A DNA stretch of 64,000 nucleotides from Eshraghiella crossota (GCF_025148445.1 NZ_CP102270.1:1847001-1911000); one strand, 5' to 3'; positions 1-9,605 are shown, counted from the first letter of the stretch. Translations and numbers: made by a program. The notes: generated by a model from the letters alone, not told the origin.

Positions 1-2188
1 CAAGTGTTGCCGTTCCTGTCTTGCTTGTACGGCAGTTCATAGTCTTAACATCAATCTTTCTCTCTGTAAGTATCTTTGAAATGTCTACAATAAGGCCTGT
101 TCTGTTATTTGCATATATTTTAATATCTGTTGTATATCTTTCTTCTGAATTTTCATAATCAAGTTTCTGCCATTCCGCGTCAATAAGTCTTGATTTATCA
201 AGTTCAGACATGTTAATTACGTTAATACAATCCGTGGTATGGATTGATATTCCTCTTCCTCTTGTTACAAAACCTACGATTTCATCACCCGGAACAGGAT
301 TACAGCATTTTGAAAACCTGACTGCCACATCATGTATGCCCTTAACAACAATTCCGGTCTTAGATGGCTTACCGTCAGCCTTCTGTTTTATGGTACTTTC
401 GGAGTTGTCTGCAAGAATATCCGCATCGGTAATTTCTTCCCTATGCTTCTTATCGTATTCTTCCTGAAGTTTACCAACAACCTGGCCTTCCTTAAGTCCG
501 CCGTGTCCTACAGCGGCAAGTACGGAATCCCAATCCCTGAATCCATACTTTGTCATAGTCTTTTCTATGAATTCAGGCTTAAGAAGATCTGATAAAACAA
601 TGTTTTTTGTCTTACAGTAATTATGGATAAGGTCTTTTCCTTTTAAAATATTATCTTCTTTAAGTTCAGCCTTGAACCATGAATTAATTTTGTTCTTAGC
701 CTGCGGGCTTTTTACTACTTTAAGCCAGTCACGGCTTGGTCCTTTAGAATTCTGGGACGTAATAACTTCGATTCTGTCACCGTTTTTTATCTTGTAATCA
801 ATAGGTACCAGCTTGCCGTTTACTTTGGCACCCACCATTTTATTACCTACAGCCGAATGTATGCTGTATGCAAAATCAATAGGAGTGGAGCCTGCCGGCA
901 GGTTCTTGACATCTCCCTGTGGAGTAAAACAATACACACTGTCCGAGAATAAATCAAGGTCGCTCTTTATTATGCTTAAAAATTCCTTGTTATCGGACAT
1001 ATCCCTCTGCCATTCAAGAATCTGTCTTAACCATGTAAGCTTTGCTTCCTCGCTGTCATCACCCTTTGTACCGTCAATATTTTCTTTATATTTCCAATGG
1101 GCTGCGATACCATATTCAGCGGTTCTGTGCATCTCGTAAGTACGGATCTGTATCTCAAACGGCTGTCCTGTCTGGGATATAAGCGTTGTATGCAAAGACT
1201 GGTACATATTTGGCTTAGGCATAGCAATATAATCCTTAAATCGTCCCGGTATAGGCTTATACATCTCATGGATAAGTCCTAACACCGCATAACAGTCTTT
1301 GATTGTATCAACAATAATTCTTACCGCAAAAAGGTCGTATATCTGGTCAAGAGTCTTGTCCTGATTAACCATTTTCTTATATATGCTGAAAAAATGCTTT
1401 ACTCTTCCGTCTATGGTGTAATTTATTCCGGTTGTAGAGAGTTTTTCCTTGACTTCTGCCACAATTTCTTTTACAAAATTCTCCCTTGCCTCTTTACCAA
1501 GAGTAAGGTCATGCTCCAATTTATGGTACACATCAGGCTGGAGGTACATAAGTGATAAATCATCAAGTTCTACTTTAATCTTGGAAATACCGAGTCTCTG
1601 TGCTATAGGAGAGTATATTTCCATGGTTTCTCTTGACTTTTCTATCTGTTTCTCAGGCTTCTGGTACTGCATCGTCCTCATATTATGAAGTCTGTCGGCA
1701 AGTTTTATAAGGATTACTCGTATATCCTTTGCCATGGCAAGAAACATTTTTCTTAAATTCTCTGCCTGGATTTCTATCTTATCATGCTCATAGTTTAACT
1801 GGGTTAATTTGGTAACTCCATCTACAAGAAGTGCAACTTCTTCGCCGAATTCACGGCTTATATCTTCATAAGTTACTTCTGTATCTTCTATAACATCATG
1901 AAGTATTCCTGCTATAATTGTCTCTTTATCAAGCTCAAGCTGTGCAAGTATGATAGCCACACAAAGAGGATGGATTATATATGGTTCTCCCGATTTACGT
2001 TTCTGACCGCTGTGAGCTTTATCCGCAACCTTGTATGCCTTTTCGATAAGGCTTAAATCCGTGGATGGGTGATAATCAAGAATACTTTTTTTCAATATCT
2101 CAAACAATTCCGAAGGAACATTGGTCTGAGGTGGTGTTAATGGTCTTTCTTCAATTTTTCTTCTCTGTCTGTATTCTTCCTCAGGCAT
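1..2188 (-). CDS. relA: Bifunctional (p)ppGpp synthetase/hydrolase RelA/SpoT, 3' end outside window
   Basis: Makes and degrades the alarmone (p)ppGpp in the stringent response (cytoplasmic). The start at 2186-2188 begins MPEEEYRQ and has an AGGAGG-type site just upstream. The frame stays open to base 1 (about 729 residues). Domains in order: HD hydrolase with the active motif HDVIEDT and a later LADRLHN; synthetase with a substrate motif near MYQSLHTT; a TGS domain (CFTPQGDV, AYSIHSAVGNK); a zinc-finger region (FSKCCNPVPGD); and most of a C-terminal ACT domain (NNRTGLIVDISK). Both catalytic halves look intact, so this is the bifunctional type. It follows secDF, recJ and apt on the same strand, the usual Firmicutes order. 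Only about the last 30-40 residues are missing. Confidence 0.96.
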   Translation of the reverse strand, partial: MPEEEYRQRRKIEERPLTPPQTNVPSELFEILKKSILDYHPSTDLSLIEKAYKVADKAHSGQKRKSGEPYIIHPLCVAIILAQLELDKETIIAGILHDVIEDTEVTYEDISREFGEEVALLVDGVTKLTQLNYEHDKIEIQAENLRKMFLAMAKDIRVILIKLADRLHNMRTMQYQKPEKQIEKSRETMEIYSPIAQRLGISKIKVELDDLSLMYLQPDVYHKLEHDLTLGKEARENFVKEIVAEVKEKLSTTGINYTIDGRVKHFFSIYKKMVNQDKTLDQIYDLFAVRIIVDTIKDCYAVLGLIHEMYKPIPGRFKDYIAMPKPNMYQSLHTTLISQTGQPFEIQIRTYEMHRTAEYGIAAHWKYKENIDGTKGDDSEEAKLTWLRQILEWQRDMSDNKEFLSIIKSDLDLFSDSVYCFTPQGDVKNLPAGSTPIDFAYSIHSAVGNKMVGAKVNGKLVPIDYKIKNGDRIEVITSQNSKGPSRDWLKVVKSPQAKNKINSWFKAELKEDNILKGKDLIHNYCKTKNIVLSDLLKPEFIEKTMTKYGFRDWDSVLAAVGHGGLKEGQVVGKLQEEYDKKHREEITDADILADNSESTIKQKADGKPSKTGIVVKGIHDVAVRFSKCCNPVPGDEIVGFVTRGRGISIHTTDCINVINMSELDKSRLIDAEWQKLDYENSEERYTTDIKIYANNRTGLIVDISKILTERKIDVKTMNCRTSKTGTATL

Positions 2189-2249
2189 ATAAGTACCTCC
2201 TGTTCTATTATATGATGCCCGTATTAAAGCAGTAACACGTCCGCCGAAA

Positions 2250-2774
2250 TTATTTTCCCGGATATATTATAACCGAATCAACATCATATCCGGCAAGTTT
2301 TTTACGTCCTTCAAGTCCTGCAAGTTCCATAAGGAAAATAACTTTCACTACTTTTCCTCCAAGTTCTTCAACAAGCTTTATTATTGCTTCTGTTGTTCCT
2401 CCTGTTGCAATAAGGTCATCAACTATGACAACCTTCTGTCCGGGCTTAATGGCATCCTTATGCATCTCTATTGTTGCTGTGCCATATTCAAGGTCATAAG
2501 TTGCCTCTACAGTCTCACATGGAAGCTTTCCTTTTTTTCTTACAGGTACAAACGCCTTATGGTTAACATAAGCGATAGGTGTTCCGAAAATAAAACCTCT
2601 GGATTCAGGTCCTACCACCACATCATAATCAACATCTTTAACAAGGTCGTTAAGACCGTTAATCGCGAGCTGTAATCCTTCAGGGTCCTGCATTACGCTG
2701 GTTACATCACGAAACATAATTCCCTTCTCAGGAAAATCAGGAATTGTTCTTACATAATCTTCAACTTTTTTCAT
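2250..2774 (-). CDS. apt: Adenine phosphoribosyltransferase
   Basis: Salvages adenine by joining it to PRPP to give AMP. The type I phosphoribosyltransferase PRPP loop VVIVDDLIATGGTTEA is clear, as is the adenine-type N-terminus with IPDFPEKGIMFRDVT. About 174 residues is normal. I start at 2774 rather than the ATG at 2789, because the upstream ATG is followed by a GGAGG (2783-2787) that sits 8 nt before the 2774 ATG and serves as its ribosome site. The gene lies 16 nt after recJ and 62 nt before relA, so it is almost certainly co-transcribed with them. Confidence 0.95.
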   Translation of the reverse strand: MKKVEDYVRTIPDFPEKGIMFRDVTSVMQDPEGLQLAINGLNDLVKDVDYDVVVGPESRGFIFGTPIAYVNHKAFVPVRKKGKLPCETVEATYDLEYGTATIEMHKDAIKPGQKVVIVDDLIATGGTTEAIIKLVEELGGKVVKVIFLMELAGLEGRKKLAGYDVDSVIIYPGK

Positions 2775-2790
2775 TATCTGTGCCTCCATG

Positions 2791-4512
2791 TTAAATATCT
2801 TCTTCTATTCTATACCCTGTAATGCAAATCTGCAATTTTTTATTTCCGCGAAATTCATTAATTTCAGGATAATATGTACAGGAAATTCTTTTATTATTAA
2901 TAAATGCCTCGTTAAGTCCGTCACAATTATTAAAACACATCGCAAAAATGGACATTCCGTTATTTTTTTTAAGCTCCATTTTAGCAAATTTTCCATCCCT
3001 TCCAATCCGCATAAATGAAACAATTATAAGATTCTTGTCTGCAAATACAGGCTTTTCGTTGCCCTTGCCGTAAGGTTCAAGCAACGAAAGTTCGTTAATA
3101 ATATCTTCGTTTATGTATTCAAGCGGCATAGGGACATCTATCCATACTTTTTCCGTAAGGTCATCCTTTGTAAGATTACTGTGCTCATTGAGATATTTCC
3201 TCAATTCTTCGATATTTTCTTCTTTAAGTGACATTCCTGCCGCAAGGGGATGTCCTCCGAATTTGGTGAGGAGATGACTGCATTCACATAATTTTTCAAA
3301 AATATTATAGCTTTCTATTGATCTTGCCGAGCCTTTTACTCCATCTTCTCCTTTGGTCAGTACAATAACCGGCTTGTAATATTTTTCTCTTATTCTTCCG
3401 GCAACAATTCCTGCTATGCTTTCATGACAGTCAGGTAAATATATTACAAGAACGGTATCATCTGTGTAATTCTCATCAACAATTTTTTCTGCCAGTATTA
3501 CTGCCGCCGCTGTCAGTGATTTACGTTCTTCATTTAAGGATACAAGGTCGCCTGCAAGTCTTTCTGCTTCATATTTGTCCTTTGAAAGAAGCATTTTCAA
3601 CGCTCTTTTTGCCGTATCAAGTCTTCCGCTGGCATTAAGACATGGTCCTATTATGAATCCTATATGATATGCACATATTTCTTTATCATCAAGTCCATTA
3701 ATTACCGTAAGGGCTCTCAGTCCATAATTGTCTGTCTCTTTGAACTGTTTAAGTCCTTCTTTTACGAATATCCTGTTCTCATCCTTTAAGTCAACTACGT
3801 CACCAACGGTTGCTATTCCCGCAAAAACAAGGAATTCCCTTTCTTTTCCTTCGTTGCCTGTGCGTTTGAAAAGTTCCTGCATAAGCTTATATGCCACGCC
3901 TGCCCCGCAGAGAAAACTGCAAGGATAACTGCAGTCTGACTGTTTCGGATTCACTATGGCATCCGCCTCCGGAAGAATATATGTCTTCTTACCATCGATT
4001 TCTTCATATCTTATATCATGGTGGTCGGTTACAATAACGGTAAATCCAAGTGATCTGGCATATCTTACCTGTTCTGTGGCAGCTATTCCGTTATCACATG
4101 TGAGGATTACTTCCCTGCCGTCATCATACGCCTGTTTAATAAGGTTCTCGTTAATTCCATAACCATCTTTTATTCTGTCCGGAACTTCATAATCCACATC
4201 TGCACCTAAAAATAAAAGTCCCTTAAACAAGATATAGATGGAACAAATTCCATCTATATCATAATCACCTATTATGCGAATTTTTCGCTTGTTTTTTATA
4301 GTGTCAAGAAGGATATCCACAGCTTTTCCCATATCTTTCATAAGCATAGGGTCATACATGGAATCAACGCTGCCATTAAGATAGCTGTCCATGGCTGCAT
4401 CGCCTTCTATATCCCGGTTGCGGATTACTCTTGCTATTACCTGATCTATTCCATATTTTTTACCTATGGCACTAAAATCAGCTTTTTTTGAATAAATTCG
4501 CCATTCCTGCAT
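2791..4512 (-). CDS. recJ: Single-stranded-DNA-specific exonuclease RecJ
   Basis: 5'-3' single-strand exonuclease of the DHH phosphoesterase family, used in RecF-pathway recombination and base-excision repair. Visible motifs: DYDIDG at about residues 83-88, CDNG at 139-142 and the family-naming DHH at 163-165. A DHHA1-type region follows near 400, with GGHPLAAG. Length 573 is on the short side but typical of Clostridia. The start codon directly abuts the secDF stop codon and apt follows 16 nt later, so it sits inside a tight secDF-recJ-apt-relA operon. Confidence 0.93.
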   Translation of the reverse strand: MQEWRIYSKKADFSAIGKKYGIDQVIARVIRNRDIEGDAAMDSYLNGSVDSMYDPMLMKDMGKAVDILLDTIKNKRKIRIIGDYDIDGICSIYILFKGLLFLGADVDYEVPDRIKDGYGINENLIKQAYDDGREVILTCDNGIAATEQVRYARSLGFTVIVTDHHDIRYEEIDGKKTYILPEADAIVNPKQSDCSYPCSFLCGAGVAYKLMQELFKRTGNEGKEREFLVFAGIATVGDVVDLKDENRIFVKEGLKQFKETDNYGLRALTVINGLDDKEICAYHIGFIIGPCLNASGRLDTAKRALKMLLSKDKYEAERLAGDLVSLNEERKSLTAAAVILAEKIVDENYTDDTVLVIYLPDCHESIAGIVAGRIREKYYKPVIVLTKGEDGVKGSARSIESYNIFEKLCECSHLLTKFGGHPLAAGMSLKEENIEELRKYLNEHSNLTKDDLTEKVWIDVPMPLEYINEDIINELSLLEPYGKGNEKPVFADKNLIIVSFMRIGRDGKFAKMELKKNNGMSIFAMCFNNCDGLNEAFINNKRISCTYYPEINEFRGNKKLQICITGYRIEEDI

Positions 4513-6789
4513 TTATTTATTTTCCTTCTTAAGAGCTCTCTTATACGAAGATTTCTTCATCATAAACCATAATGCGCCTGTTATACATACAGATGAGTAA
4601 CCACCTGCAAGTATACCTACCATAATTGGTGCAGCAAATTCTCTTATTGATGATACGCCTAAAATGTAAAGCATCAATACCATAATAAATGTCGTAAGCG
4701 ATGTATTAATACTTCTCGAAAGGGTTGATGTAATACTGCTGTTTACAACCTCTGATAATGTTGACTTTGTCATAATCTTCATATTCTCACGGATACGGTC
4801 AAAGATAACAATTGTTGCGTTGATTGAGTAACCTACAATCGTAAGCATACATGCTATAAATGTATTTCCAACCGGTATTCTTGAAATTATATAGAATGTA
4901 ATAACAATTAATACATCGTGAATTAATGCAATAATTGCACTTGTTGCAAATTTTACATCCCTGAATCTTATCCAGATATAAATAAGCATACATATTGTTG
5001 CCACAATAACGGCTATAATCGCATCTCTTCTCATCTCTGAGCTTATTGTTGCTGAAATCTTTTCTGAACTTAATTTGTCAGGATTGGTTACATCCACATT
5101 ATATTTATCTTTTAATAAGCTGTAGAATGAATTCTGCTGTTTTTCTGTGAGCCATTTAGTCTTAAATATTACCTGATTGGTTCCTTTTACAGCCTGCTGC
5201 TGTACCGTCGAAAGACCTGTTGCCTTCTTAATTTCCGGAATTATCTCTTTTTCTACTTCATCAAGTGTATATTCTTTATCAAAATTTACAGTTGTTGATG
5301 TTCCGCCTGAAAACTCAAGGTCAAGATTAAAGCTTCCGTTACCCTTTACTCCGTTAATTGTCGCAAAAGCAACACCCGTTGCAATAACAAGAGCTGAAAT
5401 TGATATAAAAATCTTTCTCTTTGATACAAAGTTGACACTTGCTCTTTCCTTGTGGATTCCGTACATTTTTTCCTTATTACATCCAAGATGATAAAGAAGA
5501 AGTAATACCCACCTTGCCACAACAAGGGATGTAAACATTGAAAGTGCTATACCTATACCAAGTGTTAATGCAAATCCCTTAACAGGACCGGAACCGATTA
5601 TTCCAAGTACAATTGCTGCAATAAGTGTTGTAACGTTACCATCAATGATTGCAGAAAGTGCCTTTTTAAAACCTGTTGCAATTGCTGACCTTACAGATAC
5701 GCCTCTTGCCAGTTCCTCACTTATTCGGGCATTAATGATTACGTTGGCATCCACCGCCATACCTATACCAAGAATAATACCTGCTATACCAGGTAATGTT
5801 AATGTAAAGTTAAATACATTAAGGATAAGAAGCATACCTGCTGTATAAGCAATTAATGCAAAGTTAGCTGCAAGACCAGGGATCTTATAGTAAGCTATCA
5901 TAAATATGAAAAGCAATACAAAACCGATTATACCGGCTTTAACACTTGTGCTTATTGCTTCCTGTCCAAGTGTAGCACCAACAACCTGTGATGATACTTC
6001 TTCAAGTTCTACAGGAAGGGCACCGATACGGATTGCAGAAGCAAGATTCTTTGCTTCCTCAATATCTGCCATTCCTTCAATTACACCTTCACCATCGGTA
6101 ATTGCGCTGTTAACTTTAGGAACGCTGATGAATTCTCCGTCATAATACACACCTATTGACCACTTCTTAGAAGCAGCCTTTGTTGTAGCTTCCTTAAACT
6201 TAGCAGCACCTTCTTCAGTAAGTGCAAAACTTACTACGGCCTGTTTGCTTCCTGATGAATTCTGCTGGTATACACCCTGTGCATCCTTTATATCCTCACC
6301 CGTAAGGATAATTGTTCCGTCTGCTTTGATTTCATCAAGGGTCTTGTTAAGTTTTGTAACAAGTGCAAGATTGCCTGATGCATCAACCGCATACTGTGAT
6401 GTATAGTTGGCTGTTTTGTCGTCTGATGCGTACTGGTTAATAAAATATAACGCACCGGGCTTACCAAGTTCTTCAAGAATAGTCTGGGCATCATCAGCAC
6501 CCGGAATCTCTATTGTAACTCTGTTACTTCCTTCCTTGTATACCTGTGCTCCGTCATATTCCTCTACTCTTTTAACCATCTTGTATACTACGTCGTTCAT
6601 ATCCTGTGAAGATACTTCTCCCACAGCCTGATATGTAACACTTACACCACCATTAAGATCAAGTCCTAAAGTGATATTTCTGGCACTGCCCTTATGTCCG
6701 TTGCCGAATCCACACAACACTGTGTATCCGGCGAGTACAAATGCACCGAGCAATGCTACTGTTGCAACTATTTTCTGCCAAATTTTCAT
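4513..6789 (-). CDS. secDF: Fused protein translocase subunit SecDF
   Basis: Membrane component that uses the proton gradient to pull secreted proteins out of the SecYEG channel. The 758-residue protein is a SecD half (N-terminal membrane anchor, large external P1 domain, then five membrane helices including the GIILGIGMAVDANVIINARI motif at about 340-360) fused to a SecF half (anchor near 455, short external loop, and helices with VGYSINATIVIFDRIREN). The fused form is normal in Firmicutes. The start ATG lacks a close ribosome site; a strong AAGGAGG lies 54 nt upstream with a stem-loop in between (separate entry). The stop abuts the recJ start. Confidence 0.96.
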   Translation of the reverse strand: MKIWQKIVATVALLGAFVLAGYTVLCGFGNGHKGSARNITLGLDLNGGVSVTYQAVGEVSSQDMNDVVYKMVKRVEEYDGAQVYKEGSNRVTIEIPGADDAQTILEELGKPGALYFINQYASDDKTANYTSQYAVDASGNLALVTKLNKTLDEIKADGTIILTGEDIKDAQGVYQQNSSGSKQAVVSFALTEEGAAKFKEATTKAASKKWSIGVYYDGEFISVPKVNSAITDGEGVIEGMADIEEAKNLASAIRIGALPVELEEVSSQVVGATLGQEAISTSVKAGIIGFVLLFIFMIAYYKIPGLAANFALIAYTAGMLLILNVFNFTLTLPGIAGIILGIGMAVDANVIINARISEELARGVSVRSAIATGFKKALSAIIDGNVTTLIAAIVLGIIGSGPVKGFALTLGIGIALSMFTSLVVARWVLLLLYHLGCNKEKMYGIHKERASVNFVSKRKIFISISALVIATGVAFATINGVKGNGSFNLDLEFSGGTSTTVNFDKEYTLDEVEKEIIPEIKKATGLSTVQQQAVKGTNQVIFKTKWLTEKQQNSFYSLLKDKYNVDVTNPDKLSSEKISATISSEMRRDAIIAVIVATICMLIYIWIRFRDVKFATSAIIALIHDVLIVITFYIISRIPVGNTFIACMLTIVGYSINATIVIFDRIRENMKIMTKSTLSEVVNSSITSTLSRSINTSLTTFIMVLMLYILGVSSIREFAAPIMVGILAGGYSSVCITGALWFMMKKSSYKRALKKENK

Positions 6790-6799
6790 TTTGTCTTTT

Positions 6800-6850
6800 A
6801 CCGTTTACGGCTATATTACATTGGGTGAGCCGTTTACGGTTTGCCTCCTT
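6800..6850 (-). promoter_or_regulatory. Hairpin between a strong Shine-Dalgarno and the secDF start codon
   Basis: On the minus strand, AAGGAGG (6844-6850) is followed after three bases by a stem of 13-nt arms (6828-6840 and 6800-6812: ACCGTAAACGGCT and AGCCGTAAACGGT), interrupted only by an AA/AA internal mismatch. The secDF ATG follows 10 nt after the stem. The 15-nt loop contains AUGUAA, a start directly followed by a stop. No start codon lies at normal distance from the Shine-Dalgarno sequence. Folding the hairpin would leave about 13 nt between ribosome site and ATG, so the structure probably bridges them. No U-run follows, so it is not a terminator. Confidence 0.7.
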
Positions 6851-6868
6851 ATATTTTTTCACCCTTAA

Positions 6869-8275
6869 TTAACAATGCACTTCTATATTACCGTAATCTG
6901 CTGCCTCAACGCCTTCATCCGCAAGTGCACATTTAATCATAACTGCACATTCAACTCTCTTACGCTGAAGCTTGCATCCAATATCATACGGATTATTTAT
7001 ATCGTGATTGAAATTATACGCATTAGCTGCGCAGCCGCCACTGCAGTAGAACTTACAGAAGCAGTCCTTGCATTTATCCTTTGAATAAACATTGCTTTCA
7101 TTAAACATATGGCGTATGTCAGGAGTCTTGATTCCTTCATATACATTACCCATAATAAACTCTTCATGACCTACAAACTGATGGCATGGGTAAAAATCAC
7201 CCCATGGTGTCACGGCAAGATATTCAGTACCGCAGCCGCAGCCTGATAATCTCTTATATACACACGGACCACCTGTTAAATCCACCATGAAGTGGAAGAA
7301 ATTAAATCCTCTGCCTTCCTTCTCGCGCTTAATCATCTCAACCGCAAGCTTATCATATTCTTCATATATCTTAGGAAGATCTTCTTCCCTTAATGCATAG
7401 TCTTCACTTTCATCAGCAACTACAGGTTCAACCGATATCTGCTTATATCCTAAATCAGCGAGGCTTAATACATCTTTGGAAAAATCAAGATTATTATGTG
7501 TAAAGGTACCTCTTACATAATAATTCATCTGATTTCTTGAATCGGCAATCTTCTTGAACTTAGGCATTATAAGGTCATAACTTCCCTGACCGTTTCTGAA
7601 AGGTCTCATCATATCGTGGACTTCCTTACGTCCGTCCACACTGAGCACTACATTGCCGCATTCTTTATTTACAAATTCCTGTACTTCATCATTAAGAAGT
7701 ACACCGTTGGTTGTCATTGTAAATCTGAAAAGCTTATCATGTTCTTTCTCAAGCTGTCTTCCGTATTCAACAATTTCTTTAACAACACCGAAATTCATAA
7801 GAGGCTCTCCGCCAAAGAAATCCACTTCAAGGTTGCGTCTTTTGCCTGAATTGGCAACAAGGAAATCCAGTGCTTTCTTTCCGACTTCCGCTGACATTAA
7901 AGCCCTTCTTCCATGATATTCGCCTTCTTCCGCAAAACAATACTTGCATGCAAGGTTACAATCATGGGCTATATGTAAACACATAGCTTTAACGATTCCT
8001 GACTGTTCTTTTTCCTTTGTAAACTTATCTATATAATCTTCGTAAATATCTTCTGTAAAAAGAACTTCTTCTCTCTTAAGTTCTTCTATTTCCGCACAGG
8101 CTTCCAGAATATCTTCTTCCTTATATCTGTCACCCAGCTTCTTAACTATTTCCTCTGTATCATTATCTTCATAAAGAGGAATTATATCATATACAATATC
8201 GTCTACAACATGTACAGAGCCACTGTTGACATCCAATACAATATTGTATCCATTGTTCTTATACTGATGGATCAC
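6869..8275 (-). CDS. scfB: SCIFF peptide radical SAM maturase
   Basis: Radical S-adenosylmethionine enzyme expected to install sulfur-to-carbon thioether links in the neighbouring SCIFF precursor peptide. Residues 1-75 form a peptide-recognition (RRE-like) domain; the CX3CX2C cluster motif is C106, C110, C113; and a SPASM region with many cysteines (GCGCGTEYLAV, then KDCFCKFYCSGGCAAN) lies at about 330-420 for auxiliary iron-sulfur clusters. The 468-residue length fits the family. It follows scfA by about 96 nt, which hold a hairpin, and precedes secDF by 79 nt, a common clostridial arrangement. Confidence 0.95.
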   Translation of the reverse strand: MIHQYKNNGYNIVLDVNSGSVHVVDDIVYDIIPLYEDNDTEEIVKKLGDRYKEEDILEACAEIEELKREEVLFTEDIYEDYIDKFTKEKEQSGIVKAMCLHIAHDCNLACKYCFAEEGEYHGRRALMSAEVGKKALDFLVANSGKRRNLEVDFFGGEPLMNFGVVKEIVEYGRQLEKEHDKLFRFTMTTNGVLLNDEVQEFVNKECGNVVLSVDGRKEVHDMMRPFRNGQGSYDLIMPKFKKIADSRNQMNYYVRGTFTHNNLDFSKDVLSLADLGYKQISVEPVVADESEDYALREEDLPKIYEEYDKLAVEMIKREKEGRGFNFFHFMVDLTGGPCVYKRLSGCGCGTEYLAVTPWGDFYPCHQFVGHEEFIMGNVYEGIKTPDIRHMFNESNVYSKDKCKDCFCKFYCSGGCAANAYNFNHDINNPYDIGCKLQRKRVECAVMIKCALADEGVEAADYGNIEVHC

Positions 8276-8294
8276 TTTCTCCTCCTACGCAAAA

Positions 8295-8348
8295 CAAGAG
8301 AGTGTACGGGTGTCCTGATGATGCTGACACTCCAGAAAAACACTCTCT
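8295..8348 (-). promoter_or_regulatory. Stem-loop between scfA and scfB
   Basis: Arms AGAGAGTGT (8295-8303) and its exact complement (8340-8348) enclose a second stem (GGGTGTC near 8306-8312 with GACACTCC at 8324-8331). On the minus strand no U-run follows, so it is more likely an RNA-processing or attenuation element that sets the peptide-to-enzyme ratio than a full terminator. That role is inference. Confidence 0.55.
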
Positions 8349-8371
8349 CATCATTGCTAATTATTAAGTTC

Positions 8372-8512
8372 TTACTTATTCTCGCAGCTCTGGTTACCAA
8401 CTGTGCAAGAAGTCTTACATGCTGACTGGCATGATGTCTGACATTCTCCACATCCGCCCTTCTTAGCTGTCTCCTTAAGATTCTTAGTATTAATTGTCTT
8501 AATGTGCTTCAT
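8372..8512 (-). CDS. scfA: SCIFF ranthipeptide precursor (six cysteines in forty-five residues)
   Basis: A 46-residue peptide beginning MKHIKTINTKNLKETAKKGG, with six cysteines at 21, 24, 28, 32, 36 and 43 in the C-terminal half (pattern CGEC..SC..AC..SC......C). The long, lysine-rich leader and Cys-rich core are the hallmarks of SCIFF precursors. AAAGGAGG lies 6 nt upstream of the ATG. It is directly upstream of its radical SAM maturase scfB. The modified product has been linked to cell-density signalling in some clostridia; nothing here shows its role. The gene is short and easily missed by ORF callers. Confidence 0.95.
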   Translation of the reverse strand: MKHIKTINTKNLKETAKKGGCGECQTSCQSACKTSCTVGNQSCENK

Positions 8513-8584
8513 GACGAGCCTCCTTTTATTTCATAAAAACTAGTTAGATTATATCATATATTATAATGGAAATAAAGTATTTTT

Positions 8585-9436
8585 TTATTTCTCCAGCTCA
8601 ATTTCCCTGCCAATAACTACTGCCTTGGAATCTGCGCCATGACCGACTTCATCCGTTACTGCTATAGCAAGTTCCTTATCATCGCATACATCTGTAAGAA
8701 TTTCTGCGGCAGTTGTAATTCCTTCCTGTGCAAGTTCCGTAAATGTTCCGAGTAAAACTCCGTTTACTTCATTGAATACGCCCATCTGCTTCAACTGGGT
8801 AAAATAAGAACGTATTCTGTTTTCTCTGCCGCTGTTACTCTCCAGGAATAACACTTTATGTCTGAACGACGGCATGTATGATGTTCCCGCTAATTTTAAA
8901 AAACAGCGGATATTTCCTCCGATAAGTACGCCCTTCATTTCTTCGCCACGTACAAATTCGTAATCTATATCGTATAAATCATCGCTTTCTCCGCTTAACA
9001 CCATTTCAAGGTCTGCTTTCTGCCTTTCCCCATATCCGGTAATAATATTTCTTATCTGGTACAGGTATGTGCAGATTCCCGTCTTGCAATATATGGCATT
9101 AAGAAGGGTGGTAAGATCACTGTATCCGAAAACCGGTTTACCATTCTCTTCTAACATATCGTAATCAACATAATCAAGAATTTCATTAGCGGAATCGCCT
9201 CCGGATATATCAAAAACAACTTTAATTTCCGGATTCCGGACCATTTCATTAAAAACATCTGCCCTGTCTCTGCTGCTAAGTGTTCTGTTTTCCTTAGTAC
9301 AGTATATATTACCAATTACCGCCTTATAGCCCATATCATACAGGCTGTTTTCAACCTCATCGATTACCTCATGATTATCATTTGGAAATCCATCAGAGCA
9401 GGCCACAAGCCCCACCGAATCTCCTTTATCCAACAT
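8585..9436 (-). CDS. S66-family LD-carboxypeptidase / MccF-like serine peptidase
   Basis: Family S66 enzymes cleave the L,D bond of peptidoglycan tetrapeptides or inactivate microcin C-type acyl-nucleotides. The catalytic triad is visible: Ser106 in GYSDLT, Glu199 in LFLES and His267 in VGHGAD. The N-terminal sheet carries VGLVACSDG, and GVLIGGN at about 169-175 is a family signature. There is no signal peptide, so it acts in the cytoplasm. Length 283 is slightly short (typically 300-340). AGGAG precedes the ATG. It stands alone between scfA and the tRNA cluster. Choice between recycling and immunity functions is not possible from sequence. Confidence 0.85.
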   Translation of the reverse strand: MLDKGDSVGLVACSDGFPNDNHEVIDEVENSLYDMGYKAVIGNIYCTKENRTLSSRDRADVFNEMVRNPEIKVVFDISGGDSANEILDYVDYDMLEENGKPVFGYSDLTTLLNAIYCKTGICTYLYQIRNIITGYGERQKADLEMVLSGESDDLYDIDYEFVRGEEMKGVLIGGNIRCFLKLAGTSYMPSFRHKVLFLESNSGRENRIRSYFTQLKQMGVFNEVNGVLLGTFTELAQEGITTAAEILTDVCDDKELAIAVTDEVGHGADSKAVVIGREIELEK

Positions 9437-9507
9437 TTTAAATCTCCTTTGCTTTTACAAATTTATATTAAAAAAAGGTCATGTCATAAACACGACCTCA
9501 TTAATAG

Positions 9508-9592
9508 TGCAGTCGGCGGGACTTGAACCCGCACCCAAGCAATATGGACTAGATCCTTAGTCTAGCGCGTATGCCAATTCCGCCACGACTGC
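9508..9592 (-). tRNA. tRNA-Leu (anticodon AAG), copy 1
   Basis: Acceptor stem GCAGTCG/CGACTGC with discriminator A, Leu-type D-arm, long class II variable arm, and T-arm GGTTCAAGTCC. The anticodon stem CTAGA/TCTAG encloses the loop CTAAGGA, so with U33 the anticodon is AAG (reads CUU; CUC as well if A34 is deaminated to inosine). CCA is not encoded. Transcribed with copy 2, 14 nt upstream. Confidence 0.95.
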
Positions 9593-9605
9593 TTATGCTA
9601 TTAAA

